In this document: one piece after another, positions 32,955-42,131 of the stretch
How the letters are laid out: each line of letters opens with the position of its first letter
How positions within the stretch are numbered: position 1 is the first letter of the stretch
Assembly (NCBI RefSeq): GCF_000011065.1
Contig: NC_004663.1
Location: 2,666,001 to 2,730,000, forward strand
Length of the DNA stretch: 64,000 nucleotides
From: Bacteroides thetaiotaomicron VPI-5482
Lineage (GTDB): Bacteria; Bacteroidota; Bacteroidia; Bacteroidales; Bacteroidaceae
Reading direction: 5' to 3'
Made by a program: the position numbers and the translations under genes
Notes under the pieces: generated by a model
Seen by the model: the letters and a program-made list of their open reading frames with translations, nothing else
What the model was told of the DNA's origin: nothing
The model's database searches: none

Positions 32955-33692
32955 TTAGAATCCTTGTTGACGAAGCACTTTCAACAAGTTCTCAGACATA
33001 AATTCATTGTCTTTCTTTGTATAACGTACATCCGTAAATACTTGTGCCAGAGTTTCTTTCTTATTTTCTTCTATAAACTGTTTATTTTCCGGCAGTGATT
33101 CTTTATACTCGTACAAGCGATCGATGTCTTCCGGAGTATAATCATGGTAAACTTCCTGATGCACGGCAGCTTCGAGAGGCAAGCGGTCCACCTGGGCCGG
33201 AGTACCGTCCGGATAGCCGACTGTGATCGTCGTAATAGGGAATACCAGTTTCGGCAGTTGAAGTGTATCGATGATCATTTGCGGATTATAAGTAGTCGTT
33301 CCCAGATAACAGATACCCAAGCCTGCCTCTTCAGCTAACGTGCAGAAGGTTTGCGCAACCAACAAGGTATCCATAGACGCATTCATAAAAGACATTAAAT
33401 TATCGTAGCCGGGAACAGCGTTTCTCTGTTCACACCACTTGCTGAAACGGCGGAAATCGGCACAAAAAGTAAGCACGACAGGTGCCCCTTTTACCATCGG
33501 CTGATTGAAATGAGCAGGAGAAAGTTTCTCTTTCATTTCTGCATCGCGAGTCACTATAACACTATAAAGTTGCATCCCTCCCATCGTAGAAGCGCGGAAA
33601 GAGGTTTCGAGCAAATCATTTAACAAATCAGGAGCAATATCTTTTTGCTGGTATTTCCGGATTGTTCTTCTGTTCTTTACGGTTTCAAACAT
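32955..33692 (-). CDS. Nitroreductase-family FMN oxidoreductase
   Basis: 245 residues. Begins MFETVKNRRTIRKYQQK, the FMN-phosphate-binding RxSxR-like N-terminus, followed by MGGMQLYSVIVTRD and the C-terminal FMN contact LGICYLGTTTYNPQMI. It resembles NfsA/FRP-type NAD(P)H-dependent enzymes reducing nitro compounds, quinones or flavins. The start at 33692 is chosen because a TATCTTTG -7 box occupies 33705-33712; the longer frame from 33707 begins inside that box, and the real leader is very short (about 10 bases). Confidence 0.9.
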   Translation of the reverse strand: MFETVKNRRTIRKYQQKDIAPDLLNDLLETSFRASTMGGMQLYSVIVTRDAEMKEKLSPAHFNQPMVKGAPVVLTFCADFRRFSKWCEQRNAVPGYDNLMSFMNASMDTLLVAQTFCTLAEEAGLGICYLGTTTYNPQMIIDTLQLPKLVFPITTITVGYPDGTPAQVDRLPLEAAVHQEVYHDYTPEDIDRLYEYKESLPENKQFIEENKKETLAQVFTDVRYTKKDNEFMSENLLKVLRQQGF

Positions 33693-33704
33693 ATCTTTTT
33701 TTTG

Positions 33705-33712
33705 CAAAGATA
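33705..33712 (-). promoter_or_regulatory. -7 box (TATCTTTG) of the nitroreductase gene
   Basis: Perfect TAnnTTTG on the minus strand; it overlaps the upstream in-frame start, which decides the start codon. Confidence 0.62.
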
Positions 33713-33764
33713 CAAAAAGAAATATTATTTTGCCATATCAATGAAATAATCTAATTTTCTTTTT

Positions 33765-33845
33765 GGAAAACTTAAAGCCATGAACAAAAAGCAAAGTTAT
33801 CTGTTAATCAAAGACTTAACAATAACAAACGGAAAACTTAAAGCC
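33765..33845. repeat. 15-bp direct repeat upstream of the nrdJ promoter
   Basis: GGAAAACTTAAAGCC occurs at 33765-33779 and again, unchanged, at 33831-33845, exactly 66 bases apart. The proximal copy ends 25 bases before the -33 element. A regulator-binding role is inferred. Confidence 0.6.
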
Positions 33846-33870
33846 TGTTGATAAAATGTTGCATTTTTAT

Positions 33871-33901
33871 TTTGATAGATAAAAAAACATTCTTAGCTTT
33901 G
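33871..33901 (+). promoter_or_regulatory. Full Bacteroides promoter of nrdJ
   Basis: -33 TTTG (33871-33874), 19-base spacer, -7 TAGCTTTG (33894-33901). It is the clearest complete promoter in the window and gives a leader of about 73 bases. Confidence 0.78.
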
Positions 33902-33976
33902 CAGCCACATTTGTTACTGATAAGTAAACTTCTACACATTACTTATTAAATAATAAAATCTAAGACACATTGGATC

Positions 33977-36514
33977 GTGGAAAAACAAATTTATTCTTAT
34001 GACGAAGCCTACGAAGAATCTTTACGATATTTTCAAGGCGACGAGCTTGCTGCAAGGGTTTGGGTAAACAAGTACGCAGTAAAGGATTCTTTCGGAAACA
34101 TCTATGAAAAATCTCCGGAAGATATGCATTGGAGAATTGCCAATGAAGTAGCACGTATCGAGGCAAAGTATCCGAATGCACTGACAGCAAAGGAACTGTA
34201 TGATCTGCTGGATCATTTTAAGTACATCGTTCCGCAAGGAAGCCCGATGACGGGTATCGGTAATGACTATCAGGTCGCTTCACTATCCAACTGCTTCGTA
34301 ATCGGGGTAGACGGCGCAGCAGACTCTTATGGCGCTATCATCAAAATCGACGAGGAACAAGTACAGCTCATGAAAAGGCGTGGAGGAGTAGGTCATGACT
34401 TGTCTCACATCCGCCCGAAAGGTTCTCCCGTTAAAAATTCGGCATTGACTTCCACTGGTCTCGTTCCGTTCATGGAACGTTATTCCAACTCTACCCGCGA
34501 AGTAGCTCAGGACGGTCGTCGTGGTGCACTGATGCTGAGTGTGTCTATCAAGCATCCGGATTCGGAAGCCTTCATCGACGCTAAAATGACGGAAGGAAAA
34601 GTTACCGGAGCCAATGTTTCCGTAAAGCTGGACGACGCTTTCATGCAGGCGGCAGTTGACGAGAAACCTTATATACAACAATATCCGATTGAATCGGCAA
34701 ATCCGACTACCACTAAAGAAATAGATGCTTCCACATTATGGAAGAAGATTGTGCACAATGCATGGAAATCGGCAGAACCCGGTGTTTTATTTTGGGATAC
34801 GATTATCCGTGAATCTGTGCCCGATTGCTACGCAGATTTAGGTTATAAGACTGTATCTACCAATCCATGCGGTGAAATTCCATTGTGTCCTTATGACTCT
34901 TGTCGTCTGCTGGCTATCAATCTATATTCTTATGTAGTAAATCCGTTTAAACCGGATGCCTATTTTGATTTCGAATTGTTCAAAAAACACGTTGCGCTGG
35001 CTCAACGCATCATGGACGACATCATCGACCTCGAACTGGAGAAGATCGAACGTATCATGGAAAAGATCGATCAAGACCCGGAAGGCGAAGAGGTAAAACA
35101 TGCCGAACGCAACTTGTGGAACAAGATATATAAGAAGAGCGGTCAAGGTCGCCGTACAGGTGTGGGAATCACTGCGGAAGGCGATATGCTTGCTGCTTTA
35201 GGTCTGCGCTACGGAACCGAAGAAGCAACCGAATTCTCTGAAAAAGTACATAAGACAGTGGCCCTCGGTGCCTATCGTTCTTCGGTTGAAATGGCAAAAG
35301 AACGCGGTGCTTTCGAAATATACAGCAATGAGCGTGAACAGAACAATCCGTTCATTCAGCGTCTTGCCGAGGCTGATCCGGAACTGTACGCAGAAATGAA
35401 GAAATATGGCCGTCGTAATATTGCATGTCTGACGATTGCTCCTACAGGAACAACCAGTCTGATGACACAGACGACTTCCGGTATCGAACCGGTCTTCCTG
35501 CCCGTTTACAAGCGCAGAAGAAAAGTAAACCCGAACGATACGAATGTACACGTTGACTTTGTTGACGAGACAGGCGACGCATTCGAAGAATATATCGTAT
35601 TCCATCATAAATTCGTGACATGGATGGAAGCTAACGGATACGATCCCGCCAAGCGTTATTCGCAGGAAGAGATTGACGAGCTGGTGGCTAAGTCACCTTA
35701 TTATAAAGCGACTTCCAATGACGTAGACTGGTTGATGAAAGTAAAGATGCAGGGAAGAATCCAAAAATGGGTAGACCACTCTATCAGCGTAACCATCAAC
35801 CTGCCGAACGATGTAGACGAGGATCTTGTCAACCGCCTGTATGTAGAAGCATGGAAATCCGGTTGCAAAGGATGTACGGTATACCGCGACGGCTCACGTT
35901 CCGGAGTATTGATTTCAACCAAATCGGATAAGAAAGAAACTCTTCCTCCTTGCAAACCGCCTACGGTAGTAGAAACACGCCCAAGAGTACTGGAAGCCGA
36001 CGTGGTTCGTTTCCAGAATAACAAAGAAAAATGGGTGGCTTTCGTAGGACTGCTGGATGGACATCCTTACGAGATATTCACCGGTTTGCAAGATGACGAC
36101 GAAGGTATCCTGTTGCCGAAAAGCGTAACCAGCGGACGTATTATCAAGAATATAGACGAGGATGGAACCAAGCGTTACGACTTCCAGTTCGAAAATAAAC
36201 GTGGATACAAGACGACTATCGAAGGATTGTCAGAGAAGTTCAACAAGGAATACTGGAACTATGCAAAACTGATTTCCGGCGTACTCCGTTACCGGATGCC
36301 GATCGAGCAGGTTATCAAGCTGGTAGGTTCTCTGCAACTGAACAGCGAGAGCATCAACACTTGGAAGAACGGTGTAGAACGTGCATTGAAGAAATATATT
36401 CAGGACGGAACGGAAGCCAAAGGAAAGAAATGCCCGAATTGCGGTAATGAAACTTTGGTCTATCAGGAAGGCTGTCTGATCTGTACCACTTGCGGTGCTT
36501 CCAGATGCGGTTAA
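33977..36514 (+). CDS. nrdJ: Adenosylcobalamin-dependent (class II) ribonucleoside-diphosphate reductase
   Basis: 845 residues from a GTG at 33977. Catalytic-barrel landmarks are LSNCFVIGV (first active-site Cys), GGVGHDLSHIRPKGS, STNPCGEIPLCPYDSC (radical Cys and Glu), and TIAPTGTTSLMTQTTSGIEPVF. Near the C-terminus a zinc-ribbon-like tail CPNCGNETLVYQEGCLICTTC replaces the usual redox Cys pair, as in the longer NrdJ class. It makes dNTPs with or without oxygen using B12, which fits an anaerobe. No B12 riboswitch is seen in the short leader. Confidence 0.93.
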   Translation: MEKQIYSYDEAYEESLRYFQGDELAARVWVNKYAVKDSFGNIYEKSPEDMHWRIANEVARIEAKYPNALTAKELYDLLDHFKYIVPQGSPMTGIGNDYQVASLSNCFVIGVDGAADSYGAIIKIDEEQVQLMKRRGGVGHDLSHIRPKGSPVKNSALTSTGLVPFMERYSNSTREVAQDGRRGALMLSVSIKHPDSEAFIDAKMTEGKVTGANVSVKLDDAFMQAAVDEKPYIQQYPIESANPTTTKEIDASTLWKKIVHNAWKSAEPGVLFWDTIIRESVPDCYADLGYKTVSTNPCGEIPLCPYDSCRLLAINLYSYVVNPFKPDAYFDFELFKKHVALAQRIMDDIIDLELEKIERIMEKIDQDPEGEEVKHAERNLWNKIYKKSGQGRRTGVGITAEGDMLAALGLRYGTEEATEFSEKVHKTVALGAYRSSVEMAKERGAFEIYSNEREQNNPFIQRLAEADPELYAEMKKYGRRNIACLTIAPTGTTSLMTQTTSGIEPVFLPVYKRRRKVNPNDTNVHVDFVDETGDAFEEYIVFHHKFVTWMEANGYDPAKRYSQEEIDELVAKSPYYKATSNDVDWLMKVKMQGRIQKWVDHSISVTINLPNDVDEDLVNRLYVEAWKSGCKGCTVYRDGSRSGVLISTKSDKKETLPPCKPPTVVETRPRVLEADVVRFQNNKEKWVAFVGLLDGHPYEIFTGLQDDDEGILLPKSVTSGRIIKNIDEDGTKRYDFQFENKRGYKTTIEGLSEKFNKEYWNYAKLISGVLRYRMPIEQVIKLVGSLQLNSESINTWKNGVERALKKYIQDGTEAKGKKCPNCGNETLVYQEGCLICTTCGASRCG

Positions 36515-36552
36515 CATGTGACGTATGTTAATTAATATATAAACAAAAGATT

Positions 36553-36590
36553 AAAAGGAGTCCTAATACGGCTCCTTTTATTTTTTATTC
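36553..36590 (+). terminator. Rho-independent terminator of nrdJ
   Basis: AAAAGGAG pairs with CTCCTTTT across an 11-base loop, followed by a T-rich run. Confidence 0.82.
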
Positions 36591-36602
36591 AAAAAAATGT
36601 CT

Positions 36603-36610
36603 TATACTTG
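36603..36610 (+). promoter_or_regulatory. Possible -7 box (TATACTTG) of malQ
   Basis: One mismatch from TAnnTTTG, 36 bases before the ATG at 36646. Weak. Confidence 0.35.
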
Positions 36611-36645
36611 CATAGTCATTAGTGTCTAATCAAAATCTAATATAT

Positions 36646-39327
36646 ATGACTGTATCATTTAACATCGAATATCGCACCAGTTGGGGAGAAGAAGTCAGGA
36701 TTGCCGGGCTGCTGCCGGAGTCGATCCCCATGCATACCACAGACGGCATATACTGGACGGCAGACGTGGAACTGGAAGTTCCCAAAGAAGGAATGACTAT
36801 CAATTACAGCTATCAGATAGAACAAAACCAAATTATCATCCGCAAAGAATGGGACAGCTTTCCGAGACGTCTCTTTTTATCCGGTAACTCTAAAAAGAAG
36901 TATCAGATTAAAGACTGCTGGAAAAATATCCCCGAACAATTGTATTACTACAGTTCGGCCTTCACGGAAGCCTTGTTAGCCCATCCCGACAGAGCTGAAA
37001 TTCCGCCTTGTCACAGAAAAGGGCTGGTCATCAAGGCATACGCCCCACGCATCAACAAAGACTATTGCCTGGCAATTTGCGGAAATCAGAAAGCATTGGG
37101 AAACTGGGACCCGGACAAAGCGATTCCCATGAGCGATGCCAACTTTCCGGAATGGCAGATCGAGCTGGATGCAAGTAAGCTGAAATTCCCGCTGGAATAC
37201 AAATTCATCCTTTACCATAAAGAAGAAAAGAAAGCGGACTGCTGGGAAAATAACCCCAACCGCTATCTTGCCGACCCGGAACTGAAAACAAATGAGACGC
37301 TGGTCATCTCCGACCGATATGCCTATTTCGATATTCCGGTATGGAAAGGGGCCGGTATAGCCATCCCTGTCTTTTCACTGAAATCAGAGAACAGTTTCGG
37401 AGTAGGAGATTTCGGAGATTTGAAACGCATGATTGACTGGGCTGTAAGTACCCAACAAAAGGTTATACAGATATTACCGATCAATGATACGACCATGACT
37501 CATGCGTGGACCGATTCTTATCCATATAATAGTATCTCCATTTATGCTTTCCACCCGATGTATGCAGATATAAAGCAGATGGGAACACTGAAAGACAAGT
37601 CAGCCGCAGCGAAGTTCAACAAAAAACAGAAAGAACTCAACGGCCTGCCGGCGATGGATTATGAAGCTGTCAACCAAACGAAATGGGAATACTTCCGACT
37701 GATCTTCAAGCAGGAAGGAGAAAAAGTATTAGCCTCCGGAGAGTTCGGCGAATTCTTTAATGCCAACAAGGAATGGCTGCAACCTTACGCTGTTTTCAGC
37801 TATCTGCGCGATGCCTTTCAGACACCTAATTTCCGTGAATGGCCCAGACATTCCGTTTATAATGCACAAGATATAGAGAAGATGTGCCGGCCAGAATCTG
37901 TAGATTACCCGCATATCGCACTTTATTATTATATCCAGTTTCACCTGCACCTGCAATTGGTAGCCGCTACGAAATACGCCCGCGAACACGGTGTCGTACT
38001 CAAAGGAGATATCCCTATCGGCATCAGCCGCAACAGTGTGGAAGCATGGACCGAACCTTATTACTTCAATCTCAACGGGCAGGCGGGCGCCCCTCCCGAT
38101 GATTTCTCGGTGAACGGACAAAACTGGGGATTCCCCACGTACAACTGGGACGTCATGGAAAAGGACGGCTACCGCTGGTGGATGAAGCGTTTCCAAAAAA
38201 TGTCAGAGTACTTCGACGCTTACCGGATTGACCACATCCTCGGTTTCTTCCGTATCTGGGAAATCCCGATGCATGCCGTACACGGATTACTCGGACAGTT
38301 CATTCCCTCCATCCCTATGAGTCGGGAGGAAATCGAAAGTTACGGACTCCCCTTTCGGGAAGAATATTTGATTCCATATATTCATGAATCCTTCCTCGGG
38401 CAAGTATTCGGTCCGCATACCGATTATGTGAAACAGACTTTTCTGCTTCCTGCCGAAACACCCGGTGTTTATCACATGAAACCGGAGTTCACCACCCAAC
38501 GGGAAGTGGAGAGTTTCTTTGCAGGAAAGAATGATGAAAACAGTCTTTGGATTCGGGATGGACTATACACTTTGATCAGTGATGTTCTTTTTGTACCGGA
38601 CACGAAAGAAAAAGATAAATATCATCCGCGCATCGGAATACAACGCGATTTCATCTTCCGTTCACTCAATGAACAGGAGCAGAATGCGTTTAACAGACTG
38701 TATGATCAGTATTATTATCACCGCCACAACGAGTTCTGGCGCCAACAGGCTATGAAGAAACTACCGCAACTGACACAATCGACACGTATGCTGGTTTGCG
38801 GAGAAGACCTGGGTATGATTCCGGATTGTGTTTCGTCCGTCATGAATGATCTTCGTATCCTCAGTCTGGAGATTCAGCGGATGCCAAAGAATCCGATGCA
38901 CGAGTTCGGATATTTAAATGAATACCCATACCGGTCGGTTTGTACCATCTCCACTCATGATATGTCTACTTTGCGAGGCTGGTGGGAAGAAGATTACCTG
39001 CAGACACAGCGTTACTACAACACGATGCTGGGGCATTACGGAACCGCACCGACAGTCGCCACTCCCGAATTGTGCGAAGAAGTGGTGCGCAATCATCTGA
39101 AAAGCAATTCCATACTTTGTATTCTGTCCCTGCAAGACTGGCTGAGCATTGATGGCAAATGGAGAAATCCGAATGTGCAGGAAGAACGGATTAATGTACC
39201 ATCCAATCCGCGCAATTATTGGCGTTACCGGATGCACCTCACTCTGGAACAGTTGATGAAAGCAGAAGAACTCAATGACAAGATACGTGAGCTAATAAAA
39301 TACACCGGCAGAGCTCCCAAGAAATAA
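36646..39327 (+). CDS. malQ: 4-alpha-glucanotransferase (GH77) with N-terminal CBM20 starch-binding modules
   Basis: 893 residues from the ATG at 36646; an in-frame GTG at 36622 is less likely. Two N-terminal beta-sandwich modules look like CBM20: residues about 1-85 and then 125-215 (KAYAPRINKDYCLAICGNQK ... LGNWDP ... PLEYKFILYH). The GH77 core follows, with FDAYRIDHILGFFRIWEIP (nucleophile Asp), VCGEDLGMIPDCV (acid/base Glu) and STHDMSTLRGWWEED. This modular form resembles plant DPE2, which transfers glucosyl units to large glucans; it probably works on maltooligosaccharide or glycogen in the cytoplasm, since no signal peptide is seen. Confidence 0.93.
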   Translation: MTVSFNIEYRTSWGEEVRIAGLLPESIPMHTTDGIYWTADVELEVPKEGMTINYSYQIEQNQIIIRKEWDSFPRRLFLSGNSKKKYQIKDCWKNIPEQLYYYSSAFTEALLAHPDRAEIPPCHRKGLVIKAYAPRINKDYCLAICGNQKALGNWDPDKAIPMSDANFPEWQIELDASKLKFPLEYKFILYHKEEKKADCWENNPNRYLADPELKTNETLVISDRYAYFDIPVWKGAGIAIPVFSLKSENSFGVGDFGDLKRMIDWAVSTQQKVIQILPINDTTMTHAWTDSYPYNSISIYAFHPMYADIKQMGTLKDKSAAAKFNKKQKELNGLPAMDYEAVNQTKWEYFRLIFKQEGEKVLASGEFGEFFNANKEWLQPYAVFSYLRDAFQTPNFREWPRHSVYNAQDIEKMCRPESVDYPHIALYYYIQFHLHLQLVAATKYAREHGVVLKGDIPIGISRNSVEAWTEPYYFNLNGQAGAPPDDFSVNGQNWGFPTYNWDVMEKDGYRWWMKRFQKMSEYFDAYRIDHILGFFRIWEIPMHAVHGLLGQFIPSIPMSREEIESYGLPFREEYLIPYIHESFLGQVFGPHTDYVKQTFLLPAETPGVYHMKPEFTTQREVESFFAGKNDENSLWIRDGLYTLISDVLFVPDTKEKDKYHPRIGIQRDFIFRSLNEQEQNAFNRLYDQYYYHRHNEFWRQQAMKKLPQLTQSTRMLVCGEDLGMIPDCVSSVMNDLRILSLEIQRMPKNPMHEFGYLNEYPYRSVCTISTHDMSTLRGWWEEDYLQTQRYYNTMLGHYGTAPTVATPELCEEVVRNHLKSNSILCILSLQDWLSIDGKWRNPNVQEERINVPSNPRNYWRYRMHLTLEQLMKAEELNDKIRELIKYTGRAPKK

Positions 39328-39335
39328 ATATCTTT

Positions 39336-39412
39336 AGGCACGGGTGACACGGATTAACACGTTTTTTAGACCTATAATCTCTTAAAACTGTAAATCCGTG
39401 TCATCTGTGCCT
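39336..39412. repeat. Inverted repeat (ATCCGTGTCATCTGTGCC family) after malQ
   Basis: Arms 39336-39358 and 39390-39412 are complementary at about 20 of 23 positions, loop 31 bases. Located directly behind malQ. Confidence 0.7.
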
Positions 39413-39505
39413 GAATAAAATCAACTGATAGTTTTGACACCTCCGTTTCTCTCCCATGCGGCAATTCTTTATCTTCCTTCATTCCGTTTTTTCCAATTAA
39501 TCAAG

Positions 39506-39513
39506 TATCTTTG
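39506..39513 (+). promoter_or_regulatory. -7 box (TATCTTTG) of the acyltransferase gene
   Basis: Perfect TAnnTTTG match 26 bases before the ATG at 39540. Confidence 0.62.
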
Positions 39514-39539
39514 CAACGCAAAAACGCAACGCAAAATAA

Positions 39540-40553
39540 ATGGGAGACAATCAGCATCGGCGTATTGATTTTGTGGACTTAACCAAGGGAGTCTGCATTA
39601 TTCTGGTAGTGATGGCGCATATCGGAGGCGCTTTCGACCAACTTGACAAGCATTCCATGCTATCCTGCTTTCGCATGCCTCTCTATTTCTTTATATCAGG
39701 AATTTTCTTCAAGCCTTATGAAGGATTATACGGGTTCATTATCCGAAAGACCAATAAGCTAATCATTCCCTTTATCTTCTTCTACGTCAGCGCCTTTCTA
39801 CTAAAATACATTGTATGGAAGATTGCACCGGAAACTTTCCATCTCCCTGTGTCATGGAGAGAATTACTGTTTGTCTTTCACGGGCACGACCTCATCAAGT
39901 TCAATCCTCCCATCTGGTTTCTGCTTGCTCTGTTCAACTGCAATATCCTGTTCTATCTGATTCATTATCTGCGTGACAAGCATTTATCTCTGATGTTTGC
40001 AGCAACGTTACTGATCGGATGCACAGGATTCTTCCTGGGCAAATTTCACATCGAACTTCCTTTGTATATAGACGTTGCCATGACTGCCCTCCCCTTCTAT
40101 GTGGCAGGTTTCTGGGTTCGCCGATATAATTTCTTCCTGTTCCCCAGTCATCGGTTCGACAAGATTATTCCCTCATTTGTCCTGCTGGCACTGGTCGTAA
40201 TGTACTTCACCGCCACCACGCCGGGTATGCGGACCAACAATTATCCCGGCAACATATTCCAGGTATACATTGCCGCATTTGCCGGAATCTTTATGATTAT
40301 GCTGATCTGTAAGAAAATAAAAAGAATAAGCATCGTTTCTTATCTGGGGCGATATTCCATTATCACACTCAGTATTCATGGACCGATTATACACTTTGCA
40401 AGACCGGTCGTTTCGCATTATATTCATAACGACTGGGCAGAAGCAAGCGCACTGCTCCTGCTGACATTGACCATCTGCATTCTCTTTACCCCTATCCTGC
40501 TTAAGATAATTCCACAGTTGGTGGCACAAAAGGATTTATTAAAAGTCAAATAA
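39540..40553 (+). CDS. Membrane acyltransferase, family 3 (OafA/YrhL-like)
   Basis: 337 residues with about ten hydrophobic segments. The family signature is at the N-terminus: IDFVDLTKGVCIILVVMAHI, giving the conserved His after the first helix, then SCFRMPLYFFISGIFF with the Arg-x-Pro-Phe/Leu-type motif. Such proteins O-acetylate or succinylate surface glycans, LPS or peptidoglycan from the cytoplasmic membrane; the acceptor is unknown. A glycosyltransferase gene follows 95 bases later with its own promoter. Confidence 0.88.
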   Translation: MGDNQHRRIDFVDLTKGVCIILVVMAHIGGAFDQLDKHSMLSCFRMPLYFFISGIFFKPYEGLYGFIIRKTNKLIIPFIFFYVSAFLLKYIVWKIAPETFHLPVSWRELLFVFHGHDLIKFNPPIWFLLALFNCNILFYLIHYLRDKHLSLMFAATLLIGCTGFFLGKFHIELPLYIDVAMTALPFYVAGFWVRRYNFFLFPSHRFDKIIPSFVLLALVVMYFTATTPGMRTNNYPGNIFQVYIAAFAGIFMIMLICKKIKRISIVSYLGRYSIITLSIHGPIIHFARPVVSHYIHNDWAEASALLLLTLTICILFTPILLKIIPQLVAQKDLLKVK

Positions 40554-40612
40554 CAAAACATTGTGCAAGCCAAACTTTTCTTAACTCTAAGTTTAATTAT
40601 CAAATAATTTAC

Positions 40613-40620
40613 TACTTTTG
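40613..40620 (+). promoter_or_regulatory. -7 box (TACTTTTG) of the glycosyltransferase gene
   Basis: TAnnTTTG match 27 bases before the ATG at 40648; the in-frame alternative start at 40618 lies within the box. Confidence 0.6.
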
Positions 40621-40647
40621 TTCCAAAGAACTATAGACCGAGAACAA

Positions 40648-41619
40648 ATGAATATAACGATTGTCTTAGGAGATAAAATTCCATCTATAAAATACGGCGG
40701 AACTCAAAGAGTAATGTGGTATCTGGGTAAAGAACTCAATAAGCGCGGACACAAAGTCACCTTCATCGCAGGAAAAGGTTCCTCCTGCCCTTTCGCTAAA
40801 GTGATAGAACTGGACCCTAGCGTAAATCTGAACACCCAAATCCCCACAGATGCGGACATCGTACATTTCAACATTCCCGTTCCCGAAGGAATCACCAAGC
40901 CGCACTTACTGACCATACACGGCAATGGAATCCCGGCCAACGCAGACCGGAACATCGTTTTTGTCTCACGTAATCATGCACAAAGACTTGGAAGCGAATC
41001 ATTCGTTTACAATGGACTGGACTGGGATGACTACGGTCCCGCCAACCTCACCCTTTCCAGAAAAAACTACCATTTTCTAGGCAAAGCAGCCTGGAAGGTC
41101 AAAAATATCAAAGGAGCTATCGCCGTTGTCCAAAGCATCAAGAACGCACAACTGGACGTTTTAGGCGGTTATCGCCTCAATCTCAAAATGGGCTTCCGAT
41201 TCACATGGAATCCACGGATTCATTTTCATGGAATGGTAGATGATTCAAAGAAAAAAGTTATTATTGAGCAGTCAAAAGGGCTTATTTTCCCCGTTACATG
41301 GCACGAACCTTTCGGACTTGCAATCACTGAATCCTTATACTTCGGAGCTCCCGTATTCGGTACTCCCTACGGTGCGCTTCCCGAACTCGTTTCACCGGAA
41401 GTCGGTTTTCTGACCGCCCACGGACAGGAAATGGCCGAACATATACAGTCAGCACAATATTCTCCGAAAGTCTGCCACGAATATGCCAGAGATCTATTCA
41501 ATTCAAGTGTCATGGCAGAAGCCTATTTAAAGAAATATGAAACTGTACTGAACGGCGAACCTTTGAATAAAGAAGTCCCCCATATTATAGATATCGCACG
41601 ACGTCTTCCATGGGACTAA
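40648..41619 (+). CDS. Glycosyltransferase, family 4 (GT-B fold)
   Basis: 323 residues from the ATG at 40648 (MNITIVLGDKIPS). The N-terminal Rossmann half contains YGGTQRVMWYLGKELNKRGHKV, the acceptor-side glycine motif of GT4 enzymes. The C-terminal half holds FPVTWHEPFGLAITESLYFG and APVFGTPYGALPELV, the EX7E donor-binding motif. Cytoplasmic. Donor and acceptor are unknown; surface polysaccharide or glycolipid synthesis is the usual role, which fits the acyltransferase upstream. Confidence 0.88.
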   Translation: MNITIVLGDKIPSIKYGGTQRVMWYLGKELNKRGHKVTFIAGKGSSCPFAKVIELDPSVNLNTQIPTDADIVHFNIPVPEGITKPHLLTIHGNGIPANADRNIVFVSRNHAQRLGSESFVYNGLDWDDYGPANLTLSRKNYHFLGKAAWKVKNIKGAIAVVQSIKNAQLDVLGGYRLNLKMGFRFTWNPRIHFHGMVDDSKKKVIIEQSKGLIFPVTWHEPFGLAITESLYFGAPVFGTPYGALPELVSPEVGFLTAHGQEMAEHIQSAQYSPKVCHEYARDLFNSSVMAEAYLKKYETVLNGEPLNKEVPHIIDIARRLPWD

Positions 41620-41733
41620 AAATGGCAGTTGAATTACATAGCTGATGAGTACAATCTCATTTATAAAGCCTTTCATTCATTTAATAAGCGAACAAAAATG
41701 ATCGAAAACACTTTATAAAAAGAAATAAAGCCT

Positions 41734-41741
41734 TACCTTTA
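41734..41741 (+). promoter_or_regulatory. Possible -7 box (TACCTTTA) of folB
   Basis: One mismatch from TAnnTTTG, 21 bases before the folB ATG. Confidence 0.35.
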
Positions 41742-41762
41742 CTTTTTTAGAAAACAAAAGAT

Positions 41763-42131
41763 ATGAAGATAAACAACAGCTATATTTTGCTGAAAGACAT
41801 CTGCTGCTTTGCTTATCATGGAGTAGCCCCCCAAGAGAATATCATTGGAAATGAGTATATTATCAACTTGAAGTTGAAGGTAGATATCAGTCAGGCTATT
41901 CAAACAGACGACGTGGTGGATACGGTCAACTATGCCGAAATACACGAAGCCGTGAAAGCTGAAATGTCCATCCCGTCGAAGTTGCTGGAACACGTATGCG
42001 GACGAATAGCTAAAAGACTACTGGCAGAATTTCCTGCCATTGAAGAAATAGAACTTCGTCTTTCCAAACGGAATCCGCCTATGGGAGCAGACATCGACTC
42101 AGCCGGAGTAGAACTGCATTGCAGCAGATAA
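41763..42131 (+). CDS. folB: Dihydroneopterin aldolase
   Basis: 122 residues, the normal length. It cleaves 7,8-dihydroneopterin in folate synthesis. The family pattern is complete: ILLKDICCFAYHGVAPQENIIGNEYIINL at the start (conserved Tyr-His-Gly), DDVVDTVNYAEIHEAVKAEM, KLLEHVCGRIAKRLLAEFP with the Leu-Glu active site, and VELRLSKRNPP with the catalytic-Lys region. Single gene; a palindrome array lies in the gap behind it. Confidence 0.95.
   Translation: MKINNSYILLKDICCFAYHGVAPQENIIGNEYIINLKLKVDISQAIQTDDVVDTVNYAEIHEAVKAEMSIPSKLLEHVCGRIAKRLLAEFPAIEEIELRLSKRNPPMGADIDSAGVELHCSR

Noticed and set aside
33708..33976. Cobalamin riboswitch before the B12-dependent nrdJ
   Set aside because: The inferred transcript starts near 33904, leaving about 73 bases, too short for the riboswitch, and no B12-box-like sequence was seen.
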